Shown here: positions 15,506 to 24,000 of the stretch, one piece after another
Layout: the number at the start of each line of letters is the position of its first letter
Position numbering within the stretch: position 1 is the first letter of the stretch
Assembly (NCBI GenBank): GCA_018716085.1
Contig: DVKK01000038.1
Location: 1-33,843, forward strand
Reading direction: 5' to 3'
DNA: 33,843 nucleotides
DNA from: Candidatus Ornithoclostridium excrementipullorum
GTDB taxonomy: Bacteria > Bacillota > Clostridia > Christensenellales > UBA3700
Notes under the pieces: generated by a model
Databases searched by the model: none
Told to the model about the DNA's origin: nothing
What the model saw: only the letters and a program-made list of their open reading frames with translations
Program-made: the position numbers and the translations under genes

Positions 15506-16816
15506 ATGAAGTACGTAATTTCCGATTGCAACGTCGTAGACGTGGAAAACGACGGCAGGATACTGCCGCACAAGGATATCCTCGTCGACGGCAGCGTCAT
15601 CGCAAAGATATCCGAACACGGCAAAGAAATATTCGAAGGGGCTCGCAGGATCGACGCGACAGGCTGTTATGCGGTCCCCGGGCTTATCGATCTTCACGTC
15701 CATCTGTTCGGTACGGGCATGCCCAGCAAAGTGCTGGGCGCGGGAAAGTCGCAACAGCGTTTGATACGTTTTATCCACACGGAGCTCGGAAAAAAGATTT
15801 TGGGCGCGCTTGTGTCGTCCGCCGCGAAGAACCAGCTTTATTCAGGAGTGACCACGCTGCGCGCGGTCGGCGATTTCTGCGGATCGGATATAGAGTTGAA
15901 GCGCAGGACGGACGCAGGCAAGGGCGCCGCGGCGGGGCTGAGGATGTTCGTTTCCGGCATGGCGATAACCGCGCCGGGAGGTCACGGAGCGGGTACGTTC
16001 GCCAATACGGCGCAGACGACGGAGGATTTGGAAAGGCTTGTCGATGAACAGGTCGCGGCGGGAGCCGACTTCATCAAGATATGCGTCACAGGCGGCGTGA
16101 TGGACGCCAAAAAGCGCGGCGAACCCGGCGAGGTCAAGATGACCGAGGAGCAGGTCAGGACGGTCTGCGACAGAGCGCACGGATCGGGAAAAAAGGTGGC
16201 GGCGCACGTCCAGAGCGAGAGGGGCGCGGAGATAGCCGCGCTTTGCGGGGTGGATTCGATCGAACACGGCGCAAGGCTTGGCGAAAACAGTCTCGGCGCT
16301 CTGCGCGACAGAGGCGGAGCCGTTGTCGTCACGTATTCGCCCGCGCTGCCTTTTGCCAAGCTTCCGCCCGAGATGACCAGAATGGGCGAACTGTGCAAGA
16401 TCAATTCCGAAGCGGTCATGGACGGCATGACCGTCGGTGCGAAACAGGCCATTGCGGCGGGCATAGACGTGGGCATGGGCACGGATTCTTCGTGTCCTTA
16501 CTGCACGCAGTACGATATGTGGCGGGAGGTCGTATATTTTTCGCGCTTCGTTGGCGTATCGTCCGCTCAGGCGCTGCGCGTCGCAACGCTCGGGAACGCT
16601 CGGATACTCGGTATCGAAGGCATAACGGGTTCCGTCGCAGAGGGCAAAAGCGCGGATATCCTGGTGCTGAAACGCGATCCGATAGCGGATCTGTCGGCGT
16701 TGTCCGAGATAGCGTTCATGTTTGCGCAGGGCAGATTTATAGACGCGCCCAAGCCCAAAAAGATGAAAAAGATCGACGCCGTGCTCGATACGCTCATGTC
16801 GTCGGTCGGGGAGTAA
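15506..16816 (+). CDS. Metal-dependent amidohydrolase (imidazolonepropionase-like; possible Xaa-Pro dipeptidase)
   Basis: The 436-residue enzyme starts at ATG 15506 behind AGAGG; open frame further upstream crosses the promoter. It has a full amidohydrolase site: His64 and His66 in GLIDLHVHL, Lys191 in FIKICVTGG (the likely carboxylated bridge), His234 in AAHVQ, His254 in SIEHG and Asp327 in MGTDSS. This is the subgroup often annotated imidazolonepropionase-like; characterised members include prolidases that cleave Xaa-Pro dipeptides. The next gene, two bases away, is a proline-iminopeptidase-like hydrolase, which supports a role in peptide use. No other histidine-degradation genes are present, so a true HutI is less likely. 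Expected to be cytoplasmic. Confidence 0.85.
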   Translation: MKYVISDCNVVDVENDGRILPHKDILVDGSVIAKISEHGKEIFEGARRIDATGCYAVPGLIDLHVHLFGTGMPSKVLGAGKSQQRLIRFIHTELGKKILGALVSSAAKNQLYSGVTTLRAVGDFCGSDIELKRRTDAGKGAAAGLRMFVSGMAITAPGGHGAGTFANTAQTTEDLERLVDEQVAAGADFIKICVTGGVMDAKKRGEPGEVKMTEEQVRTVCDRAHGSGKKVAAHVQSERGAEIAALCGVDSIEHGARLGENSLGALRDRGGAVVVTYSPALPFAKLPPEMTRMGELCKINSEAVMDGMTVGAKQAIAAGIDVGMGTDSSCPYCTQYDMWREVVYFSRFVGVSSAQALRVATLGNARILGIEGITGSVAEGKSADILVLKRDPIADLSALSEIAFMFAQGRFIDAPKPKKMKKIDAVLDTLMSSVGE

Positions 16817-16818
16817 AT

Positions 16819-17784
16819 ATGGAAGATTACGCGATAGACAGATGCGAGACCGTCGTTGTGAACGGCGATCGTCAAAACATACGTATCAGGGCGCGCAGAG
16901 AGGGATCGCCCGTCATACTGTTTATTCACGGAGGACCGGGTGTGTGCGACCGACATCTCGTTCTCGCCAACCAGTCGGGACTTGCCGACAAATATACGAT
17001 GGTCTGTTGGGATCAGCGCGGCTCGGGCAAGAGTTATACTCCCGATATAAAAAGACAGAGTCTTTCCGTCGCGACTTACGTCGACGACGCCGAGGCGCTG
17101 ATCGATCTGCTTCGCGTTCGGTTCGAAACCGAGAAAGCGGTGATCGCAGGGCATAGCTGGGGTACTGTCATAGGCACCGCGCTCGCGGCGCGCTGTCCCG
17201 AAAAGATATCCGCTTATATCGCGCAGGGAATGTTCATAGACGGAAGCGAAAACGAACTTCTGTCTTACGAATTCTGTCTTCGCGAAGCGGAGCGTATCGG
17301 TGATAAAAAAGCGGTCGCGCGGCTTGCCGGCATCCGCCCCGAAAACGGCAGATATCCTTCCGACAAAGCCATGATGATCCAACGCGATTATCTTTCCAAA
17401 TTCGGCGGCGGCACTTACGAAAAGCGCGAAGGGATGATAAAGTCCCTTTTGCTGCCGCTGCTCAGAACGCCCGAATACAAGCTGTCCGATATTCCCAAAT
17501 ATGCGCAGGGCGGACTGTATCTTTCCAAGGCGCTCTGGAACGACGTCGTCGCGGTCAGTTACAAGGACGTATGCGAGCTGTCCGTCCCCGTCATCGTCAC
17601 CCAGGGCAGACACGACTACAACACGCCGTCCGAGATCGCCGAGGCGTGGTTCGATCGTCTGCACGCTCCGTTCAAAAAATGGATATGGTTCGAGCGGTCC
17701 GCTCACTCCCCCATATTCGAAGAACCCGAAAAGTGGGGCGCGGAAGTGGAACTCGCGTTGAGCGAAGCGCTCGGGGATAATTAG
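16819..17784 (+). CDS. Alpha/beta hydrolase, proline iminopeptidase-like (S33 family)
   Basis: The 321-residue enzyme starts two bases after the amidohydrolase stop, so the two form an operon. The S33 peptidase marks are all present: HGGPG (37-41, oxyanion loop), WDQRGSGKS (64-72), the nucleophile elbow GHSWG (Ser113), an acidic residue in VTQGRHDYNTP, and the His in SAHSP near the end. HGGPG with DQRGSG is typical of proline iminopeptidases, which release N-terminal proline from peptides; some relatives are aminopeptidases with other preferences. There is no signal peptide. It has a late cap region (about 140-240) with the family's usual size. It is the last GC-rich gene before the AT-rich island. 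Confidence 0.88.
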   Translation: MEDYAIDRCETVVVNGDRQNIRIRARREGSPVILFIHGGPGVCDRHLVLANQSGLADKYTMVCWDQRGSGKSYTPDIKRQSLSVATYVDDAEALIDLLRVRFETEKAVIAGHSWGTVIGTALAARCPEKISAYIAQGMFIDGSENELLSYEFCLREAERIGDKKAVARLAGIRPENGRYPSDKAMMIQRDYLSKFGGGTYEKREGMIKSLLLPLLRTPEYKLSDIPKYAQGGLYLSKALWNDVVAVSYKDVCELSVPVIVTQGRHDYNTPSEIAEAWFDRLHAPFKKWIWFERSAHSPIFEEPEKWGAEVELALSEALGDN

Positions 17785-18014
17785 CTTTGAACAGAATTCG
17801 CAATGTGATCGGCTATGACTTTAAAGAGCAGGGCTCATTGCCGTGATACGGCGAGATATTCGGAATATAAATATTATTGCTTCACGGATCGGAAGGAGCA
17901 TCCGATGCGATCAGGTAAAAGCATGCTTGCGCTTTTTTGCTGTTTTTGTTATAATATAAATAATTATGGTCGTGAATCGATCACGGCGCTGTAAAATGCC
18001 GTCAGAGGAGCAAA
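17785..18014. other. Left junction of the AT-rich island
   Basis: Composition shifts here from GC-rich host-like sequence to AT-rich sequence. A small hairpin (ATCGGA / TCCGAT around 17888-17905) and the hsdM-stub promoter are present. I see no integrase remnant, no tRNA end and no transposon inverted repeat in this stretch. Confidence 0.5.
17927..17955 (+). promoter_or_regulatory. Sigma-A promoter of the hsdM stub and probably the island operon
   Basis: TTGCGC (17927-17932), 17 bases, TATAAT (17950-17955), about 60 bases before the hsdM-like ATG. No terminator separates it from the large genes downstream, so it may also transcribe them. Confidence 0.7.
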
Positions 18015-18164
18015 ATGGCAAATTCGTCAAAGGAACAGGAAAGGGAAGAACTTCACAAAGCGATATGGAACATAGCAAACGATCTTCGCGGTAGCGTAGA
18101 CGGCTGGGATTTCAAACAATATGTTCGTAAATGTGCGCAGAAGAGCAAAGATAATGTAAAATAA
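18015..18164 (+). pseudogene. hsdM: Truncated type I restriction methyltransferase subunit (hsdM N-terminal stub)
   Basis: A GAGGAG ribosome binding site precedes ATG 18015, and the frame encodes 49 residues. Residues 12-38 (EELHKAIWNIANDLRGSVDG followed by WDFKQYV) match the highly conserved N-terminus of HsdM, where the normal protein goes on with LGMLFYRYIS and about 450 more residues. Here the match stops exactly after DFKQYV and is replaced by an unrelated RKCAQKSKDNVK tail and a stop. So this is the 5' end of a former type I restriction-modification operon, cut off at codon 38 by deletion or replacement. It keeps a good promoter and ribosome binding site and so could still be made as a short peptide. 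The Druantia-like genes start 86 bases downstream. Confidence 0.8.
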
Positions 18165-18250
18165 TCAAGTAATTGACGTGGAAAACAAAATGATAACTCA
18201 AATAAAAGACAATAGGTATATTTGCATTGTACTTATATAATGGTGAAAAT

Positions 18251-21019
18251 ATGAATCAAGAATTAAAAAATAAAATTAATGATGCTATAAAAGAGACATT
18301 CGTAGGCAACTATATCTTTACAGAAGAAGAGCAGACAGAAATGTTAGAGGAACTCAGCCGGTCGTTTAGAGATATATGTAATTCTTGGGGAACCTCTTTG
18401 AATCCTTCTCAATACGAATTAGCATTTGTAACCATAGTAAATTTGACAAAAAAATGGGACTCACATGTAGATACTTGGTTGGAGTTTCTTTATAAAAAAT
18501 TATTAGGCAGACAGTCTTTGGAAAATGAACCGACAGGAAAGGCTTACAGATTAATCCAAGAGATATATGAAAGTTTAACGAAAAGAAATAAGATTTTCTA
18601 TTTTGATTCTTTTACAAAAAAATATTACGCGTCCATCACAAGTCATGCTATGGCTCCGAAGTCCTCATTCTTTTCTTTGTTTGATTTGTGCTGGAAAATA
18701 TATTGTGATGATCTTAATCAAGAATATATGGAAAATGATTCTGCTTTTGATTTGATTGCACAAAGTTTAAAAAATAAATTGGCTGGGGAAATAAAAGAGG
18801 AAGACGATTTGAAAATCGGGAGTGATGCATATGCATTAAAAGCGAGTATCAAAGGGTTGATTATTGACCGCCCCAAAATATTTATTTCCTTGTTAGAAGA
18901 TATTATCTGTTCGATTAATTTTCTTTTTAACAGTGAACCGCTAAAAAAAGATTCTTATTTGCATTTGTTAATTTCGGAATGGTGGATAAAAAAGGAAAAA
19001 ACGTTCGGACTGGGAAAACCCATTAGGACATTTAACCGTGGGAAAATTGTAACAGATTATTCTCAAATCAGAGCAAAGTACATTATTCACGATGGTAAGG
19101 TTAAATTATATATTCCTTCCTTTCGATTGATTTCCGATCTAGATGTCGAGCCGTATATAGAAATTAAGGAAAATGAGAAAATTATATTGAGCCAAAAAAT
19201 GGAAACTGTCGGATCGGGCATATTAATGGGAACCAAGGATTTCGAGGTCGCTTTAGACGATTTGCCTATATCAAATTCGATCAGAATAATAGCTACAATA
19301 ACACATAATGCGAAGATAATATATGACTCAAAAGAAACGTTATACCGCGATTACATTCTTTTAAATGACAGAAAAGAAATTGTCGCACAGGATTGTATAC
19401 CCGGAATTTACTATCTTTATATAAATAATTTTAATGATTTAATTCGCTATCCCGATGATATACAACGCAATTCATCCAAGATGTTTAGTTTGAAAGCCGT
19501 CGAAGGAGATGTTTTACAAAGTAATTACAGAACAACATTTTTTATATCGGAGAAAAACAACAGAGAAATTTATTTATATGCTCGTGAGAGAGGTGATGTA
19601 TTTTTTCGCCAAAAGGGTGAAGATTATGTTATTATCGACGGAGATTTATTTGTCGATATTGTTACGCCATTAGATGCAAGGGAGTATGGTGTGCGTTATC
19701 AAGAAACTCAGTTTCGGTTGATTGATTTTGACAGTGAAGATTTAGATGGACATATCCGTTTTAATATTACAATGCTTCTTGACGTAGGCAGCCCTCAAAA
19801 AGTCACGGTCTTTAAATACAATGATAATTCGATCGTTGCATCTCATAATATTGTAAAATTCAACAACATATCTGTTAGCTTTGACAAACCTTATTATTAC
19901 GATAACAATTTATCAGGTATAGTTAGATTTAAAACGGAAAAATATGACATTTCAAGGCGATTTGAAACATTTGAAAGTGAGGTTTTCGTTCCTGTCGAAG
20001 ACGGTGAAGTCGTAATAACTCCTCCGACGATAAGGTGGAAAATAGATGACGGAATGTGGAAATGCATACCGACCGACGTTCCTGTTTGGTATAAAAAACA
20101 CAACAACGCCTCTATCCTAAAAGTTCAGGTTCCTAAAAATATGGGTTTTACAGTCGGGTTAGGCAAGCACTGTTTGCCTACCGGAGAAAAATATTCGGAG
20201 TATAATTTGGGAAAGCTGTTATATTTTCTTAAGGAAACTGATTCGCAGGATGAATTCCCGTTGTTTATCAATACCGGTACTGAAGTACTACTTTTAGAAA
20301 CTATAGTAACGAAAGAAAAGTTTATAGGTGAAGCTATAGCCGTCAACAGTGAAGAAAAAGAAATTTATTGGAATCCCGAATATTTCATAGGTGATGAAAG
20401 CTCTATTTTTGAAATTAGATTCTATCAAGAAAACAGGCTTTTGGCAAGTGTGACCTGCGATAATTCAAGAAGAAGAACTTACTCCGTTTCATTTGATGAC
20501 GGATACTATGAAATAGAAGTAGTATATTTACCGAAACGATTGGTAAAAAAAGAAATCCCTTGTCTGCGCAAAAAATGTGTTTTTGGTAATGAAAAAGTCT
20601 TTCGTTTTCAAAATAAAAGAATTGCTCTAAGGAAAGTTATGCTGTTTGACTGTGCGAAAGAAGAAACGATTCGTCCATTATATATCGACAAGTTGCGATA
20701 TTTGGGAGAATATGAAAAGAGCGATATATATTCCGGAGAACTTTTCTTCCTTAATCACAATACGGGATTGCGTACGCCTGTCAAGTATTTGACTGATAGC
20801 AAAGGACAAGCGATACAAGTCAATCCATTGCGCATTGAACTAAGAACAAATCTTACCTGCTATATAGGATACGGATTGGCGGAAGCGGACAAAGAGTTTG
20901 ACTATGATGATGAGTTTACATTGGATACTACCGGGAAAATAAGTGTATCAATGAAGACAAACGGTTGTAAGAATAGGAACATTGATTATTATATAATGGA
21001 GGTGGAAAAAGATGTTTAA
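18251..21019 (+). CDS. Large protein of unknown fold, DruH-like partner of the DUF1998 helicase (Druantia type III candidate)
   Basis: From ATG 18251 the product has 922 residues (eight more codons are open upstream from a TTG at 18227, across a TATAAT box at 18236-18241). I recognise no catalytic motif. The first third is helical and charged, with patches rich in aromatic residues (SFRDICNSWGTSLNPSQYEL, FSLFDLCWKIY, ISEWWIKKEKTFGLGKPIR). From about residue 280 it is mostly beta-strand, like repeated Ig/sandwich modules. It lacks a signal peptide and membrane segments. Its end overlaps the helicase ATG by eight bases, so the pair is translationally coupled. A large protein of unknown function directly before a DUF1998 helicase is the layout of Druantia type III (DruH, DruE). 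The DruH assignment is by context only. AT-rich codon use marks it as acquired. Confidence 0.72.
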   Translation: MNQELKNKINDAIKETFVGNYIFTEEEQTEMLEELSRSFRDICNSWGTSLNPSQYELAFVTIVNLTKKWDSHVDTWLEFLYKKLLGRQSLENEPTGKAYRLIQEIYESLTKRNKIFYFDSFTKKYYASITSHAMAPKSSFFSLFDLCWKIYCDDLNQEYMENDSAFDLIAQSLKNKLAGEIKEEDDLKIGSDAYALKASIKGLIIDRPKIFISLLEDIICSINFLFNSEPLKKDSYLHLLISEWWIKKEKTFGLGKPIRTFNRGKIVTDYSQIRAKYIIHDGKVKLYIPSFRLISDLDVEPYIEIKENEKIILSQKMETVGSGILMGTKDFEVALDDLPISNSIRIIATITHNAKIIYDSKETLYRDYILLNDRKEIVAQDCIPGIYYLYINNFNDLIRYPDDIQRNSSKMFSLKAVEGDVLQSNYRTTFFISEKNNREIYLYARERGDVFFRQKGEDYVIIDGDLFVDIVTPLDAREYGVRYQETQFRLIDFDSEDLDGHIRFNITMLLDVGSPQKVTVFKYNDNSIVASHNIVKFNNISVSFDKPYYYDNNLSGIVRFKTEKYDISRRFETFESEVFVPVEDGEVVITPPTIRWKIDDGMWKCIPTDVPVWYKKHNNASILKVQVPKNMGFTVGLGKHCLPTGEKYSEYNLGKLLYFLKETDSQDEFPLFINTGTEVLLLETIVTKEKFIGEAIAVNSEEKEIYWNPEYFIGDESSIFEIRFYQENRLLASVTCDNSRRRTYSVSFDDGYYEIEVVYLPKRLVKKEIPCLRKKCVFGNEKVFRFQNKRIALRKVMLFDCAKEETIRPLYIDKLRYLGEYEKSDIYSGELFFLNHNTGLRTPVKYLTDSKGQAIQVNPLRIELRTNLTCYIGYGLAEADKEFDYDDEFTLDTTGKISVSMKTNGCKNRNIDYYIMEVEKDV

Positions 21020-24000
21020 TCCCGTAAAAGCGTCAAAAAACATAAAAGAAGAGTTTATTAACTATGTAGAAACTTCTTTTTCATTCGCAGAGGAATCACT
21101 GCGTGAACAATTCGTTCGAGAGCTCGACAAAATTGTTGCCGCAGGTCCTTATCTTGAAGTGAACGATGTTTTTCAAAGCGGTAAGTCAATAGAACAGTTG
21201 ATCGAGGAAGGTGTTTTATCTCCGTTATTTAGACGTTTAGAAGAAAAAAAAGAATTGTCTTCGAAAAACAAAAAATCTTTGCCTATTGAAAGACCGTTAT
21301 ATTTGCATCAGGAAAAGGCTATTCGAACGCTTGTATGCGGTAAAAATGCAGTTGTGTCCACCGGTACCGGAAGCGGAAAAACTAATTGTTTTTTAATCCC
21401 TGTTATTAACGAATTATTACGGGAACAAGAACATGGAACATTGAATGATGGGATAAGAGCACTGTTTATTTATCCTATGAATGCCCTTGCAAACGATCAA
21501 ATCAAAAACATAAGAAAGCTATTAATGGAATACCCTGATATAACGTTCGGCGTATATAACGGGGCAACCGAAGAAGATGAAGAGAAGGCTTTAACAGTTT
21601 ATGAGGCAATGTTTGCGCGAGAAGAAGTTGAAAAATTGCGAACAAAACTCTCGAACGAAAAATTATCTCGTGCTGAAATGAAAAAAAATCCGCCTCATAT
21701 TTTATTTACAAACTATGCAATGTTGGAACACTTGTTGTTCAGACCGAATGATGACGTGTTGTTTACCAATTCTGATTTTAGATTTGTAGTTTTAGATGAG
21801 GCACATGTTTACGCCGGAGCAACAGGAATTGAGACAGCCCTTCTTTTACGTCGATTAAAAGCAAGAATAACATCTAAACAAGGAACTCAATTTATTTTAA
21901 CTAGCGCTACTTTAGGTACGGATAATGATTCTGATGACGATATTATTCAATTCGCGCGCAATCTTTGTGGAGAAGAATTTACAAAAGATGTTATTATTCG
22001 AGGCACAAGAGAAAAATTTATACCGACACACAATAAAAATGAGTACCCCAAAGAGCTGATATGTGATCTCGCAAACGAAGAGAATGATGTTGCTTCAGTA
22101 TTGTCCGAATACGGAGTTGCGAACGATGCTTCTAAATCAGAACCTGAACTTTTATATGATTTTATTCTGACAACCGCTTTATATCAAAGATTACGGAGTA
22201 ATCAGAAAAAAGTAATGTCACTTGAACAAATACAGCAGATATTGTCTGTTGATATGGATACTACCATTGCGTTTATATCAATCTGTACGCGTGCGCAAAA
22301 AAACGGAAAAGCTCTTGTTGACGCAAGATATCACTTTTTTATCCGTAGTTTAGAAGGATGTTTTATCACCTTAAACAAAGATAAGAAAATGTTTTTAACA
22401 AGGCAAAAGTCTTATCTTGAAAACGGATCCGATTATGCTGTTTTCGAAGTTGCACTTTGTGATGAGTGCGGACGTTATGCAATTATAGGGAGAAGAGAAG
22501 ACAATCAATTAAAGCAGGCGAATAAGTTCAATGATGTACTTGAATATTTCTTTCTTGCGTCAGAAGAAAACGATGATATAGAAGGAGATCCTTTACAATC
22601 CGAACAGGATGAGAGCAAGCCTAATAATGAAAGATATTATCTATGTACGCAGTGTGGGGCGATTATTCCGAAAGAAAAAATTAAAAATCCCCCTTGTGAT
22701 TGCGGAATGTCAAAATATATTGAGGTAATCAAAGTCCCGAGTTCAAATATCGGCGCAAAATGCGGGAATTGTCATATCGGTACTTATAAGCGTTTTTATT
22801 TGGGAAACGATGCTGCAACTGCTGTTTTAGCCACATCTTTATACGAAGAATTGCCGGAATCGTCTTTTGAAGATGATTCCGCACAAGAAACTAAAACAAA
22901 TTTTTTACTAAAAATAACAAAAGAACGTAAAAAGAAAGCAAAGAAAACCGGCAGACAATTTTTAGCTTTTTCGGATAGCAGACAAGAAGCAGCAAAGTTT
23001 GCTTGTTATTTGGGAAAGAGTTATCAGGAATTTTTAAGGCGTCGCGGAATATACCAAATCATTAAGCAACATGGCAATAGTATAATTGAGGATGTTTTTA
23101 CGATTTCTGACTTCGTAGCAAAATTAACTTCATTTTTTTCTAACCGCAGAACGTTTGCCGAAAGTAACAACGATAACGGCAATTTAACCGCGGTAAGCAA
23201 CGAGAATGCTTGGGTTGCTATGCTCAACGAGTTGGTGCGTTTTAATTCGGCAACTTCGATGACTCGACTTGGGATTCTTCAATTTCATTATTTGGGAAAC
23301 ACCGAAGAGCTTATAGACGTCATTGCCAAAGAATATAATGTAGATAGAGAATCTGTCGCTAATTTGCTGGATTTATTGGTTTTTGAAATTGTTAAAAACG
23401 GAGCTGTTTTAACAAACAGCGATACAGATATCAACGATAACGACAGAGAGTATATTTTCTATACTCCTTCTCAAAGATTCATAACTAAAATTCAAAATCC
23501 GGAGAAGAGGCAATCCACAATTTTTGAATGGTCGCCAAAACACGTAAAAGGAAAAGCAGATAAATTCGTTAAAACAAACAGATTATATTATGTGAAACGA
23601 TTCTTGAAACTTGATGACATCCAAGCCGCAGAGTTTTTGGATATGTATTTTGACTATTTAGTAGAAAACGAAGAATATCCCCTGATGGATGTAAATAAAG
23701 ATAAAACTTATGCGGTATCCGCGAAATTCTTCCAGGTTAAAATTTCTGGAGATAAAAGTGCCAAATGGTATCGGTGTAAAAAATGCGGACGTGTTTCACA
23801 ATTCAATCTTAACGGACATTGCGTAACGCCGAGATGCGATGGAGAAGTCGTTTGTGTTAATCCCGAGGCTCTGAATAAAGAAAATCATTTTGCACAATTA
23901 TATTGCAGCGATAGAATGTCTCCATTGTTTATAAAAGAACATACGGCACAGTTGAGCAAAAAAGAAAGTCTTACTTATCAAGAACAATTTATAAAAAAAG

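Noticed and set aside
18227-18250. TTG start eight codons upstream for the DruH-like gene
   Set aside because: It lies across a TATAAT box and has no ribosome binding site; ATG 18251 is preferred, though its own site is also weak.
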